From Microbacterium sp. CGR2 (GTDB lineage: Bacteria; Actinomycetota; Actinomycetes; Actinomycetales; Microbacteriaceae): DNA of 64,000 nucleotides. The stretch spans positions 1,178,001 to 1,242,000 of the forward strand of contig NZ_RBHX01000001.1 in assembly GCF_003626735.1 (NCBI RefSeq), in the 5' to 3' direction. Under the pieces are notes generated by a model. That model was not told where the DNA came from, ran no database searches, and worked only from the letters and a program-made list of their open reading frames with translations. This document shows, piece after piece, positions 1 to 8,496 of this stretch. The translations under genes were made by a program, and so were the position numbers. Each line of letters begins with the position of its first letter. Position 1 is the stretch's first letter.

Positions 1-1173
1 GCCGAGGTAGACGATCGCGTCATCTCCGACATCGAGCATGTAATAGCTCTCGTCCTGCGTGTAGTGCATCCCGAAGGTGTTCTGGATGTAATCGGTGAGC
101 GGGTGCACCTGCAGGCTGAGGTTTCCGCCCTGCATCGTGTCGAGGAAGTCGAAGCGGATCGGGAACTCGGCGCCGAAGCGAGCGAAGGTCTTCGCGCCGA
201 GGAGGTCGACAGGACGGCTGAACACGAGGTCCAGCGCAGGGATCTCGATGACACCGCCGTCGCCTTCGAGCAGGAGGGAGTTCTCTTCCGGCACGCAGTC
301 GAAGCACCAGGCGTAGTTGTCCTTCGACGGGTCCAGTCCGATGAGATTCTTCATCCACTGGCCACCCCAGACGCCGGGGTCGAAGAACGGCACGACGCGA
401 AGTGGCCGAGTGGCGGCATCCTCCAGCGCCTGCCGGAACGCCGTGCCGGTGATCATGCCGGCGTCCGGCGAGTCCGCATGCGCCTCCGCCGGTGCGATCG
501 CGTTGCCGTCGACGACGAAGTCGACCGTGTCGAAGAGTCCGCGCTTGTGGCGGTCGGCGACGCGCCACTCCACGAAGAACCCGCGCTTGTACTTGCGCAG
601 GTTGTCCTCGCCGGCGTTGTCGGCGCGCCAATTGGTGGCACCTCTCCGCTGGCGCAGCTGTATCTCCCACCGGGCCATATCGACCAGCACCGTGGTGGCA
701 GGGCCGTCGATGCGCGAGTCCACGAGGGCAGCACCCCAGCCGAGGACGACGGTCGGGTTCCCGCCGACCGTGCGAGCGAGCTCGTCGAGGGCGACCTCGT
801 CGTAGAAGTCCGTCAGGGTGAAATGGCTCATCACGCCGAAGACGCGGTCGTCGGTCAGATTGGGTGCGATCAGTTCTTCGACCTCGGCGATCGGCCGAGC
901 AGCGGTCTCGACCTCGAGGAAATCCCAGTTCGGAAGGGCGGCCCGCACCTGCGAGGTGAGAGCCGGAACGTCGACGCCGGGATACGCGTCGACCAGCAGG
1001 ACGGGCGTCGTGCCCGACACCCGAGCGCGTTCCTCCGCGAGGGCGGCGGCTGCGCGCCAGGCGTCCGGTCCGCGGACGATCCGCTCGCCGGCGGGAAGGG
1101 CGACCGTGGGTTGTGTGTCGTACCGACCTCGAGTCGTGTGGCCTTCGTGCATGTCGCTGATGGGGGTGGTCAC
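1..1173 (-). CDS. manA: Class I mannose-6-phosphate isomerase-like protein (partial, C-terminus outside window)
   Basis: The frame is open for 391 codons to the window edge, so only the N-terminal part is seen. The GTG start at 1173 overlaps the stop of the upstream ROK kinase gene by four bases (GTGA), which implies translational coupling. Around residues 255-265 it has VWGGQWMK, and near 350-375 GGNLSLQVHP and YTQDESYYML, which match the cupin metal-site region of class I phosphomannose isomerases. The first 200 or so residues form an extra domain that I do not recognise beyond its presence in long actinobacterial ManA-like proteins. Likely role: interconversion of a hexose 6-phosphate made by the adjacent kinase. 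The exact sugar is not shown. Confidence 0.75.
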   Translation of the reverse strand, partial: MTTPISDMHEGHTTRGRYDTQPTVALPAGERIVRGPDAWRAAAALAEERARVSGTTPVLLVDAYPGVDVPALTSQVRAALPNWDFLEVETAARPIAEVEELIAPNLTDDRVFGVMSHFTLTDFYDEVALDELARTVGGNPTVVLGWGAALVDSRIDGPATTVLVDMARWEIQLRQRRGATNWRADNAGEDNLRKYKRGFFVEWRVADRHKRGLFDTVDFVVDGNAIAPAEAHADSPDAGMITGTAFRQALEDAATRPLRVVPFFDPGVWGGQWMKNLIGLDPSKDNYAWCFDCVPEENSLLLEGDGGVIEIPALDLVFSRPVDLLGAKTFARFGAEFPIRFDFLDTMQGGNLSLQVHPLTDYIQNTFGMHYTQDESYYMLDVGDDAIVYLG

Positions 1174-2075
1174 TTTTCCTCCAGTTGGGGGTGAGCGGTG
1201 TGCGGGCGAGCGGTGTCAGCAGCGGCAGTGCCTGAGCGGGCCAGCACGCTCAGGCCGCGTGCGACGGACAGCTCGGGTTCGGGAGGGACGATGAAGCGCG
1301 GCATCGTCATCGAGGGCCACAGGTGGGTGCGCACGAATGCCTCGATCGGCGCACGGACGGCGGCACCGGCACGGAGGATGCCGCCGGAGAGGATGACCAC
1401 TTCCGGGTCGTACGAGTGGACGAGCGTCGTGACGACGGCACCCCAGACGTGGAGGAACCTCTCGCGCACCGTGCGGTGGACGTCGTCCGAGAACACCTCC
1501 GCCATGCTCACTCGGTCGCCCAGCGCCCACGTGCTCGCGAGCGCTTCTCCGCAGCCGACGTTCCCACACGGGCAGATCGGTCCGTCGAGCTCGACCGTCA
1601 GGTGGCCGCCGAGGATGCCGGCATGCCCGGTCCGTCCGCGCAGAGGGACACCGTCGATCATGGCCGCCGTTCCGATGCCGGTGCCGAGCGTGATCAGCAC
1701 GGCATCGCGCTCGCCTGCCGCGCTTCCCGTGGAGGTCTCGCCGACGAGTGCCGCTCTGGCGTCGTTGTCGACGGCGGCCGGATGGCCGAACTCGCGGAGA
1801 GACCAGGCGCTGAGGTCGAAGTCTCGGAGGAAGTGGTACTTCGCGTTGGCGTGCAGCATCCGTCCTGTGCGCGGGTCGACGACTCCGGGGACGGCGATGC
1901 CGACGGCGTCCGCTGTGCGCCCGGTCCGGGCGAGGAGCCGCTGAGCTTCGGCGCCCGCGGCGGCGAGGTCGGACACGCTCCCTGTGACGGGGATCCGCGT
2001 GGAGGCGATGACCTGCGCTCGGTCGGCGACAGCGAGTTTGATCTCGGTGCCTCCGAAATCGATGCACAGTTCCAT
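1170..2075 (-). CDS. ROK family sugar kinase
   Basis: 301 residues, typical ROK length. The start codon at 2075 follows GAGGAG by five bases, and the protein opens directly with the ATP-binding segment CIDFGGTEIKLAV. Around residues 150-185 it has HAGILGGHL and the zinc motif CPCGNVGCGEA, the ROK signature. It probably phosphorylates a hexose (glucose, mannose or fructose are the usual substrates) in the cytoplasm. It lies between the LacI regulator and the ManA-like isomerase on the same strand, and a LacI-type palindrome sits 20 bases upstream of its start, so it is probably the first structural gene of the regulated unit. A longer reading from 2129 would run through that operator and lacks a good ribosome site. 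Confidence 0.88.
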   Translation of the reverse strand: MELCIDFGGTEIKLAVADRAQVIASTRIPVTGSVSDLAAAGAEAQRLLARTGRTADAVGIAVPGVVDPRTGRMLHANAKYHFLRDFDLSAWSLREFGHPAAVDNDARAALVGETSTGSAAGERDAVLITLGTGIGTAAMIDGVPLRGRTGHAGILGGHLTVELDGPICPCGNVGCGEALASTWALGDRVSMAEVFSDDVHRTVRERFLHVWGAVVTTLVHSYDPEVVILSGGILRAGAAVRAPIEAFVRTHLWPSMTMPRFIVPPEPELSVARGLSVLARSGTAAADTARPHTAHPQLEEK

Positions 2076-2094
2076 CCGGCCTCCTCGTCGATGA

Positions 2095-2110
2095 TTGGTA
2101 ACGTTATCAA
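2095..2110. promoter_or_regulatory. LacI-family operator upstream of ROK kinase
   Basis: TTGGTAACGTTATCAA is a 16-bp palindrome around the AACGTT core with a single mismatched pair. The central pattern is usual for LacI-family operators. It lies about 20 bases upstream of the ROK start, and a related site (12 of 16 positions on the opposite strand) lies just upstream of the adjacent LacI gene. Confidence 0.7.
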
Positions 2111-2191
2111 CGAGCGAAAGTCCTGTCAACGATCTGCAACGATCGCCGGCCGTAGCGACAGCTCTCGCGCACGTCGCGAAGGGTCGGACTT

Positions 2192-3217
2192 CTACCGCAC
2201 CCCGACCCGGAGTGACACCGGCAGTTCGATCTCGCGAGGTGCAGCATCCCGCTCGCCGCCGTCGAGCCGATCCAGCAGCAGTCGTGCCGCGGTGCGCCCG
2301 AGCTCCCGCGGGTCATGATGGATGACGCTGATCGGCACGGGGGAGAGTTCGGCGAGTTCGAAGTCATCGAAGCTCATCAGCTCGGGGAAGTCGGATGCCG
2401 TGCGCAGCCCGATACCCAGCTGATGGCTGATCTCCTTGAGCGCACCGATCGCGTTGCGGTTGTTGGCGCAGAAGACGGCCGTGGGCGGGTTCTTGGCGCG
2501 GAGGAGAGCGCGCGTCGCGTCACGCGCCTGATCGACGGTCTGCTGATCCGTCGCGATGAGCCGCGGATCGACGGAGAGGCCGCGGGCTTCGAGGGCGCGG
2601 ACGAACCCGGCATGGCGGCGGGCTCCGGTGAAGATCGAAAGGGTGTTGCCCAGATAGCCGATGCGGGTGTGGCCGCGGTCGATCAGAGCAGTCACGCCGC
2701 GGAACGCCCCGTCGTCATCGGCGAGCACGACGCTGTCGGCGGCGAGACCGTCGACACGGCGAGAGGCGAGAACCACGGGTACGCCCTGATTCTGCGAGTG
2801 TGCCAGGTGCGCCGAGCTCGCGCCCGCCGGAACCACGATGAGCCCGTCGACGCGGCGACCCAGGAAATCGCCGACGAGCTCGGCCTCTCGGGCGACGTCT
2901 TCGGAGGTGTTGCCGAGCAGGATCCGCCGGCCGGCCAAAGCCGCCTCCTCTTCGACGCCCAGCGCGAAGGTGCTGTAGTACGGGTTCGCGATGTTCGTGA
3001 TCGCGACGCCGATGAGCCCGCTGCTGTGGCCGGGGCGGATGCTGCGCGCATTCTCATTCCGGTGATAGCCGAGTTCGGCGACGGCTTCGAGCACGCGCTG
3101 CTGCACATCGGGCTTCACATTCAGCCCGCCGGAGAGCGTGCGAGACACGGTCATGGGGCTGACGCCCGCTCGTCGAGCGACCTCTTTGACGGTGGGACGA
3201 GGCGTTCGTTCACCCAT
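2192..3217 (-). CDS. LacI family transcriptional regulator
   Basis: 341 residues. The N-terminal helix-turn-helix reads VKEVARRAGVSPMTVSRTLSG (residues 9-30) followed by the hinge, then a periplasmic-binding-protein-like sensor domain with IANPYYSTFALGVEEEA and GHTRIGYLGN. The start at 3217 gives a normal LacI N-terminus; upstream in-frame codons run through the repeat cluster at 3321-3398 and look non-coding. It is followed on the same strand by the ROK kinase and isomerase-like genes, so it is most likely the local repressor, responding to a sugar or sugar phosphate. AACGTT sites precede both it and the kinase, which suggests autoregulation. Confidence 0.92.
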   Translation of the reverse strand: MGERTPRPTVKEVARRAGVSPMTVSRTLSGGLNVKPDVQQRVLEAVAELGYHRNENARSIRPGHSSGLIGVAITNIANPYYSTFALGVEEEAALAGRRILLGNTSEDVAREAELVGDFLGRRVDGLIVVPAGASSAHLAHSQNQGVPVVLASRRVDGLAADSVVLADDDGAFRGVTALIDRGHTRIGYLGNTLSIFTGARRHAGFVRALEARGLSVDPRLIATDQQTVDQARDATRALLRAKNPPTAVFCANNRNAIGALKEISHQLGIGLRTASDFPELMSFDDFELAELSPVPISVIHHDPRELGRTAARLLLDRLDGGERDAAPREIELPVSLRVGVR

Positions 3218-3249
3218 TCCAGCCCTCCGACCCGTGGTGCCTGCGATTT

Positions 3250-3265
3250 TAGGGAACGTTACCAG
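3250..3265. promoter_or_regulatory. Second AACGTT operator, upstream of lacI-type gene
   Basis: TAGGGAACGTTACCAG; read on the minus strand, CTGGTAACGTTCCCTA shares GGTAACGTT with the site at 2095-2110. It lies about 33 bases upstream of the LacI start, a position consistent with autorepression. Confidence 0.5.
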
Positions 3266-3320
3266 CGCTCGGCATCGGGACGGTGTGTGGGAGAGCCGTC
3301 GGGGGCGGCGGCGCGGGGTG

Positions 3321-3398
3321 CAGATGTCGGGCCGAACAACAGTTGTCGGGAGATATCGCCGATTCGGCCCGACATCTGTCCGATCGCCCGACATCTGT
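3321..3398. repeat. Cluster of four ACAGATGTCGGG-type repeats forming a perfect 16-bp hairpin
   Basis: CAGATGTCGGGCCGAA (3321-3336) is the exact inverse of 3363-3378. A further copy, CCCGACATCTGT, lies at 3387-3398 and a near copy, ACAGTTGTCGGG, at 3339-3350, giving two copies in each direction within 80 bp. The cluster lies between the end of the Ser/Thr kinase gene and the promoter of the LacI gene. It could be a kinase-gene terminator or a multi-site operator. No T-run follows the hairpin. Confidence 0.7.
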
Positions 3399-3412
3399 AC
3401 ATAGCAGGGCGG

Positions 3413-4837
3413 CTACTTGTCCTTGCCCTTGGGCTTGTCGGCGTTGTCCGCCTTCTTATCCGAACCCTTGTTGCCGTTGCCGTTGCCCTCGTTGCCCTGG
3501 CCTTGGTTGCCCTCGTTGCCGTTGCCCTGGTTGCCCTGGTCGGTGACGGGCTCGACAGGAGCTTCCCGTTCGGTTTCGACGGGGGTCTCGTCGACGGTCT
3601 CCACCTCGGTGACGGGCTCGGTGGTCTCTACAGGTGCGCGCACGGCCACGTCCGATGCCGTCCGGCCGAGTTGCTCCGCGGGCGGCGTGAGGGCTGCCGC
3701 GCCGACTCCGATGCCGCCGACCACGAGGAGGGCCGCAGCGCCGATCATCACTCCGCGTCGAACGCGTGAGGAGCGTGCCTGCTCGCTCGGATCGACGGGT
3801 GCGAGTACCGCCGTCGCTCGCGTTTCCCATGGCGCGTGTGCTTCTGTGCTCGCGTTCGCCGCGCCCGCTCCACCCGGTGCCGCCGCTCCGCCTGCTGCCG
3901 CGGCTCCGCCTGCCGCCGCGGCTCCGCCTGCCGCCGCGGCCGCCCCCGCGGCGAAAGCCACCGTCTCATCGGTCTCCGCTCCGCCCGTGCGTGCGAGGTC
4001 CCGCGCCGCACGCGCGACCTCGGTGGCGGTGGGCCGCTCCGACGGGTCGAGGCGCGTCATCCGTTCCAGAAGGTTGCGCCACTCGCCCTCCACCGATGGC
4101 GGGATGACCGGCGCTGTCCCCACGCGGGCGACGGCGGATGCGCGGCCCGACCCCAGCGAGGGGTACGCCGACATGCCTGTCAGTGCTTCGATGGCGACCA
4201 GGCCGAGAGCGAAGATGTCGACCGGCGTTCCCGGATCCGCGTCGGTGAGCTGCTCGGGCGCCATGTAGGTGAGCGTCCCGAGGACGATGCCGGGCGAGGT
4301 CATCCGCGAGTTCCCGATCGAGTGCGCGATGCCGAAGTCGGCGAGTTTGGCGGCCCACGCCCCGCCACTGCGTGTGGTTCGCGGAGCCATCAGCACGTTC
4401 GACGGTTTCACGTCGCGGTGGACGATCCCCGCCGCGTGCACCACGGCCAGACCTTCGGCCAGGTCGCGGACGATGCGGGCCAGCTCGCGCGCACCGATGG
4501 GCCCGTCTGCCATGCGCTCGGCGAGAGTGGGGCCGTCGATGTACTCCATGACGAGGTACTGGGGCCGCTTGGGCTCGAGCTGCGCGTCGAACAGGGTCAC
4601 GAGCGCGGGATGGCTCAGTGATGCGAGAAGGGCCTTCTCCGTGTGCGCGCGATCTGCGGAGCCGAGTTCCTCGCCGTCCGCCTCCCCCTCGTGGATCATC
4701 TTGATCGCCACGACGCGGCCGAGATGAGTGTCCTGGGCGCGATAGACAGTGGCCATGCCGCCTTTGCCGACGCGGTCTTCCAGGATGTATCGTCCGTCGA
4801 GCAGTGCCGCCGTCGGCGACATCACTTCAAACGTCAT
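3413..4837 (-). CDS. Membrane-anchored Ser/Thr protein kinase (PknB-type, no PASTA domains)
   Basis: 474 residues from the ATG at 4837, which has GAGGAG six bases upstream; an in-frame ATG 13 codons earlier is less well placed. The kinase domain spans about residues 17-283: GKGGMATVY glycine loop (24-32), Lys46 in VAIKMI, HRDVKPSNVLM with Asp142, DFG at 168-170, and APEQ. Then follow an Ala/Gly-rich linker (about 297-328), one membrane segment (about 362-382), and a short outer tail rich first in Thr/Glu/Val, then in Gly-Asn-Glu-Gln and finally Lys/Asp. It has no PASTA or other folded sensor domain, so its signal input is unclear. It likely phosphorylates cytoplasmic proteins at the membrane. 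Confidence 0.93.
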   Translation of the reverse strand: MTFEVMSPTAALLDGRYILEDRVGKGGMATVYRAQDTHLGRVVAIKMIHEGEADGEELGSADRAHTEKALLASLSHPALVTLFDAQLEPKRPQYLVMEYIDGPTLAERMADGPIGARELARIVRDLAEGLAVVHAAGIVHRDVKPSNVLMAPRTTRSGGAWAAKLADFGIAHSIGNSRMTSPGIVLGTLTYMAPEQLTDADPGTPVDIFALGLVAIEALTGMSAYPSLGSGRASAVARVGTAPVIPPSVEGEWRNLLERMTRLDPSERPTATEVARAARDLARTGGAETDETVAFAAGAAAAAGGAAAAGGAAAAGGAAAPGGAGAANASTEAHAPWETRATAVLAPVDPSEQARSSRVRRGVMIGAAALLVVGGIGVGAAALTPPAEQLGRTASDVAVRAPVETTEPVTEVETVDETPVETEREAPVEPVTDQGNQGNGNEGNQGQGNEGNGNGNKGSDKKADNADKPKGKDK

Positions 4838-5021
4838 CTCACACTCCTCTGTCACGGCATTCGGGTCCAGCTTCACCTGACGTTAGTTCACCTGCCTGGG
4901 ATTGCCAGAGGGCTTGACGTGGCGCGGAAACAGTGAATCGCCTCGTCGAGGCGGGTGTGTCAAGGGGCTCCCGCCTCCCTGCATCCCCTCGTAGAAAGGA
5001 TGCAGACGAAAGGAATTCGGC

Positions 5022-5249
5022 ATGGCCGCAGGCGATATCGAGACGTACCAGCGCGACGGGATCTGGTTCAACCGGATCGAGGGTGAATCGTTGACATTGG
5101 GGAGCAGCTTCGAAACCGAGGAGGAAGCGGTGAAGGTCGGACGCGGGGCCGCTGTCGCGCGCCAGGTCGCACACAACGTGCGCACCGAGGAAGGCCCCTC
5201 GCAGGACGACAGCGCCTATGACCGCCACCCGCGAGACATCATCGGTTGA
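5022..5249 (+). CDS. DUF2188 family small protein
   Basis: 75 residues, with an AAAGGA ribosome site seven bases before the ATG. The pattern IWFNRIEG, then a segment ending in FETEEEAVKVGRGAAVAR, fits DUF2188 (a strand-rich half followed by a helix). The C-terminus is polar and charged. Function is not known. It is transcribed divergently from the kinase gene and its stop codon overlaps the start of the next gene by one base (TGATG), so the two are probably co-transcribed. Confidence 0.7.
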   Translation: MAAGDIETYQRDGIWFNRIEGESLTLGSSFETEEEAVKVGRGAAVARQVAHNVRTEEGPSQDDSAYDRHPRDIIG

Positions 5250-6043
5250 TGGCCGCAGCTGATTCGACGGCGATCCGTGGGCGTTCCGCCGCGCGGATGC
5301 TGCAGGCGTGCGTCAACGGAGCGCGGGACGTGGCGCAGCATCCGTGGTTGAGTGCGGACGCGACGGTTGTCGCCGCTGATGCCGCACGCGCGGTGGCGGC
5401 CGGAGCGCGGGAGATCCACGTCCACCCGAAGGATGCCGCCGGCCGGGACAGCCTGGCGCCGGAGGACGTCGACGGATGGGTGCAGGCGATGCGGGCTGCG
5501 TGTCGGGGCGTGCCGATCGGGGTCACCACCGGGGCGTGGGCCGAGCCCGATGTCGAGCGCCGACTCGCTGCGATCTCCGCCTGGACTCAGCTTCCCGACT
5601 ACGCCTCGGTGAATTGGCATGAGGCGGGAGCGGACCACGTCGCCGCGCTGCTTCGGCGGCGCGGAATCGGCGTCGAGGCAGGGATCTGGGACGGCGCGGG
5701 CCTGGAAACCTGGAAGCGCTCGCCGACGCGCAGCGACTGCCTGCGGGTGCTGGTCGAACTGCCGGACGAGTCGGCCGAGATGGTCCGAGCACACGCGGAG
5801 GGGCTCATCGCTCATGTCGCTCTCGCGGAGCCGAGCATCCCGGTCCTGCTCCACGGAGAGGATCGTTCGGCGTGGCCCGCGCTCGATCTCGCCGTCGAGC
5901 TCGGCTTGGACGCGCGGATCGGGCTGGAGGACTGCCTGCTGTTCCCCGACGGACGAACGGCCACCGACAACGCCGCACTGGTGCGAATGGCGAGAGGGCG
6001 GATGCCGGCGGCAGCCCTCGGGGCACGGAACTCCGGCGGTTGA
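5249..6043 (+). CDS. BKACE (DUF849, 3-keto-5-aminohexanoate cleavage) family protein
   Basis: 264 residues. The N-terminal part carries ACVNGARD and later REIHVHPKDAAGRDS, the HxH metal-binding strand typical of the beta-keto acid cleavage enzyme family, which splits a beta-keto acid using acetyl-CoA and a divalent metal. Further barrel strands end in GVTTGAW, SVNWHEAGAD, VLLHGED and RIGLEDCL. It is slightly short for the family (usually 270-310). The substrate cannot be told from sequence. The ATG at 5249 is coupled to the DUF2188 stop; a TTG one codon earlier is possible. Confidence 0.78.
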   Translation: MAAADSTAIRGRSAARMLQACVNGARDVAQHPWLSADATVVAADAARAVAAGAREIHVHPKDAAGRDSLAPEDVDGWVQAMRAACRGVPIGVTTGAWAEPDVERRLAAISAWTQLPDYASVNWHEAGADHVAALLRRRGIGVEAGIWDGAGLETWKRSPTRSDCLRVLVELPDESAEMVRAHAEGLIAHVALAEPSIPVLLHGEDRSAWPALDLAVELGLDARIGLEDCLLFPDGRTATDNAALVRMARGRMPAAALGARNSGG

Positions 6044-6154
6044 GTCCTCCGCGGCTTCACTCCGGAGAAGTGCCAGGGGCGTAACATCACGTCGAGAAGC
6101 GCCGATGGGCACACGGTCGTCGGCCGACGGAGAAGAACCACCGGAGGGACTGCG

Positions 6155-7219
6155 ATGCAACTGGCGATGATCGGACTCGGACGCATGGGAGCGAACATCG
6201 TTCGCCGGCTGATGCGAGACGGCCACGAGTGCGTCGTGTACGACGTGAACGCGGATGCCGTGCGGACTCTGGTGGACGAAGGGGCCGTCGGCGCCGAGAG
6301 CATGGCCGACATGGCCGCGAAGCTCCAGGCGCCGCGTGCCGTCTGGATGATGGTGCCCGCATCGCTCACCGGAAAGGTCGCCGACGAGGTCGCTGCGGTG
6401 CTCGAACCCGGCGACACCCTCATCGACGGCGGCAACTCGAACTACCGCGACGACGTCCGGCGGGCTGCCGTGTTCCGGGAGCGCGGAATCGACTACGTCG
6501 ACGTCGGCACCAGTGGCGGCGTCTTCGGGTTGGAGCGAGGGTACTGCCTCATGGTGGGCGGACCGGATGCTGCGGTACAGCGCCTCGAGCCGATTCTCCG
6601 CACGGTCGCCCCCGGACCGGGCGAGATCGAACGAACCCCGGGTCGAACCGGGGACTTCGCTCCCGAAGAGCAGGGCTACCTGCACTGCGGGCCGTCCGGG
6701 GCCGGACACTTCGTGAAGATGGTGCACAACGGCATCGAGTACGGCATCATGGCGGCGCTCGCCGAGGGGCTGAACCTGCTTCACAACGCGGATGCCGGTG
6801 TGCGGGAGGCGCAGCACTCCGCCGAGATCGCTCCGCTCGAGGAGCCGGAGTTCTACCAGTTCCCCATCGACACGTCGAAGGTCGCCGAGCTGTGGCGTCG
6901 CGGCTCGGTCGTCTCGTCCTGGCTGCTCGACCTGACCGCCGCCGCGTTGACCGACAACCCCACGCTCGACGGCCTGGCCGGGCGGGTGTCCGATTCGGGC
7001 GAGGGTCGGTGGACGGTCAAGGCGGCCGTCGACGTCGGAGTGCCGGTTCCGGTGCTCGCGGCATCCCTGTTCGAGCGCTTCGCGTCGCGTGACGAAGACC
7101 GTTTCGCCAACCAGGTGCTGTCGGCCATGCGGCTGCAGTTCGGCGGCCACCAGGAGCTCCCCGCCGGAGACGTGCTGGAAGCGGGCAGCCGCCGGTCGGA
7201 GTCGGGCTCCGAGAGCTGA
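6155..7219 (+). CDS. gnd: 6-phosphogluconate dehydrogenase, decarboxylating (short form)
   Basis: 354 residues, the short form (the common form is about 470). Rossmann motif GLGRMGANI at residues 7-15, DGGNSNY near 90 and the active-site stretch GPSGAGHFVKMVHNGIEY around 185-205, with the conserved Lys and the His-Asn pair. It oxidises and decarboxylates 6-phosphogluconate to ribulose 5-phosphate; short forms often use NAD. GGAGG precedes the ATG at good spacing. It stands alone, with no other gluconate gene next to it. Confidence 0.92.
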   Translation: MQLAMIGLGRMGANIVRRLMRDGHECVVYDVNADAVRTLVDEGAVGAESMADMAAKLQAPRAVWMMVPASLTGKVADEVAAVLEPGDTLIDGGNSNYRDDVRRAAVFRERGIDYVDVGTSGGVFGLERGYCLMVGGPDAAVQRLEPILRTVAPGPGEIERTPGRTGDFAPEEQGYLHCGPSGAGHFVKMVHNGIEYGIMAALAEGLNLLHNADAGVREAQHSAEIAPLEEPEFYQFPIDTSKVAELWRRGSVVSSWLLDLTAAALTDNPTLDGLAGRVSDSGEGRWTVKAAVDVGVPVPVLAASLFERFASRDEDRFANQVLSAMRLQFGGHQELPAGDVLEAGSRRSESGSES

Positions 7220-7281
7220 GGCGTTCGCGCCGAGATCCGTCTGGGGCGCGTTGCCCGCCGCACCGCTGCCGCTGTAGATTA

Positions 7282-7296
7282 AATATAACTATTTGA
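7282..7296. promoter_or_regulatory. Putative autoregulatory operator of the GntR/LacI regulator
   Basis: AATATAACTATTTGA lies in a very AT-rich patch unusual for this DNA, 19 bases upstream of the regulator start. It matches AATAAGTCTATTTAT at the divergent mannan operon promoter (14385-14399) at 10 of 15 positions. Confidence 0.5.
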
Positions 7297-7314
7297 CACG
7301 GCGAACGGACGAGC

Positions 7315-8421
7315 GTGCTCTACAAGCGGGTGTATGAATCGTTGCGCGACTCGATCACGCAGGGGACCTACGCGGTCGGCGAGAAGCTGCCGTCGGAAGC
7401 CGAGCTGTCGAAGCAGTTCGAGGTCAGCCCGATCACGGTGAAGCGCGCACTGGAGCTGCTCCGTGCCGACGGAATGATCATGCGTCGGCCCCGCATCGGC
7501 ACCATCGTGACGAGCGCCTCGCCGACGACAGCGGGCGCGGTATCGGAGTCCGACCGCGGACCGCGCCTCATCGGCTGCGTCCTCACCAGCTTCGACGACA
7601 CCTTCGGCAACAAGGTCATCGAGGGCATCCTGGCGGCGGCGGGAGCCGACACGCACGTCGTCTTCAAGCGGTCAGGTGGAGACCTCGCCGAGGAAGACGC
7701 GTGCATCCGGGCGCTCATCGATGCAGGGGTGGAGGGTCTGCTCCTGCTGCCGAGCTCGTCGGAGTACATTCCGCCGGCGGCGCTCGAACTCGTTCCGAAG
7801 AAGTTCCCGGTCGTGATCCTCGACCGCCTCTTCGACGGCATCCCGGTGTCCGCTGTGTGCTCCGACAACGCCGGCGGTGGGCGGGCCGCCACCGAGCACC
7901 TTCTCGAACTCGGGCACCAGACGGTCGGATTCGTGAGTTCGACGAGCCACGTCTCCTCCAGCGACGACCGGCGAGGCGGCTACATCCACGCGCACGCGAT
8001 GAACCATCTGCCGCTGGAGAACCGGGCTGAGCTCCGGACCATCGGCTCGACCGTGCCCGGAAGCTCGGAGACCACCGAAGACGACATCGCGCGTCTGGTC
8101 GAGTTCGTGCAGCAGCATCCGGACATCACCGGCTACGTCGCCGCCGAATACAACATAGCGCTGATGCTGCGGGAGGCGTGCCACCGGATCGGGTTGGCGG
8201 TGCCGACCGACATCTCGATCGTGTGCTTCGACCATCCGGACGCGTTCTTCGACACACAGCTCTTCCGGTTCACGCACGTGCGCCAGGCGCAGACCGAGCT
8301 CGGATCAACCTCGATCGAGTCGGTCCGCCGGCAGATCCGTGAGCCGCACGCGATCGAGAAGGTCGTCCTGCCGACGGAGTTGGTGCTCGGGTCGTCGTCG
8401 GCGGCGCCGCGAGCGCGCTAG
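7315..8421 (+). CDS. AraR-like transcriptional regulator (GntR HTH + LacI-type sensor domain)
   Basis: 368 residues from a GTG. Residues 1-68 are a winged helix of GntR type (YKRVYESLRDSITQGTY, LPSEAELSKQFEVS, TVKRALELL, then RPRIGTIV in the wing). Residues 80-360 are a sugar-binding sensor domain of LacI/periplasmic-binding type (VVILDRLF, GHQTVGFVSS, DISIVCFDHPD). This is the architecture of B. subtilis AraR. It is convergent with the GH76/ABC/GH125 operon and shares an AT-rich operator motif with that operon's promoter, so it is most likely its repressor, relieved by a mannose-derived sugar. Confidence 0.88.
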   Translation: MLYKRVYESLRDSITQGTYAVGEKLPSEAELSKQFEVSPITVKRALELLRADGMIMRRPRIGTIVTSASPTTAGAVSESDRGPRLIGCVLTSFDDTFGNKVIEGILAAAGADTHVVFKRSGGDLAEEDACIRALIDAGVEGLLLLPSSSEYIPPAALELVPKKFPVVILDRLFDGIPVSAVCSDNAGGGRAATEHLLELGHQTVGFVSSTSHVSSSDDRRGGYIHAHAMNHLPLENRAELRTIGSTVPGSSETTEDDIARLVEFVQQHPDITGYVAAEYNIALMLREACHRIGLAVPTDISIVCFDHPDAFFDTQLFRFTHVRQAQTELGSTSIESVRRQIREPHAIEKVVLPTELVLGSSSAAPRAR

Positions 8422-8435
8422 CCCGGCGGAGGCCA

Positions 8436-8469
8436 AAACGCACGTGCGAGACGTCTCGCACGTGCGTTT
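8436..8469. terminator. Bidirectional terminator (perfect 34-bp palindrome)
   Basis: The whole stretch is a perfect palindrome centred on GACGTC, with AA at one end and TT at the other. It lies between the convergent ends of the AraR-like regulator and the GH76 gene, where a shared terminator is expected. Confidence 0.85.
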
Positions 8470-8496
8470 CGACTGCGCGTCAACAGGCGGATGCTG

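Noticed and set aside
64-1194. A 376-codon plus-strand frame at the window start
   Set aside because: The minus strand is open throughout and encodes a ManA-like protein coupled to the ROK gene; the plus-strand reading is its shadow.
5216-7150. A 644-codon open frame on the minus strand
   Set aside because: It is antisense to the BKACE and gnd genes, whose products have clear motifs and ribosome sites. Its translation is His/Arg/Gly-rich with no family features.
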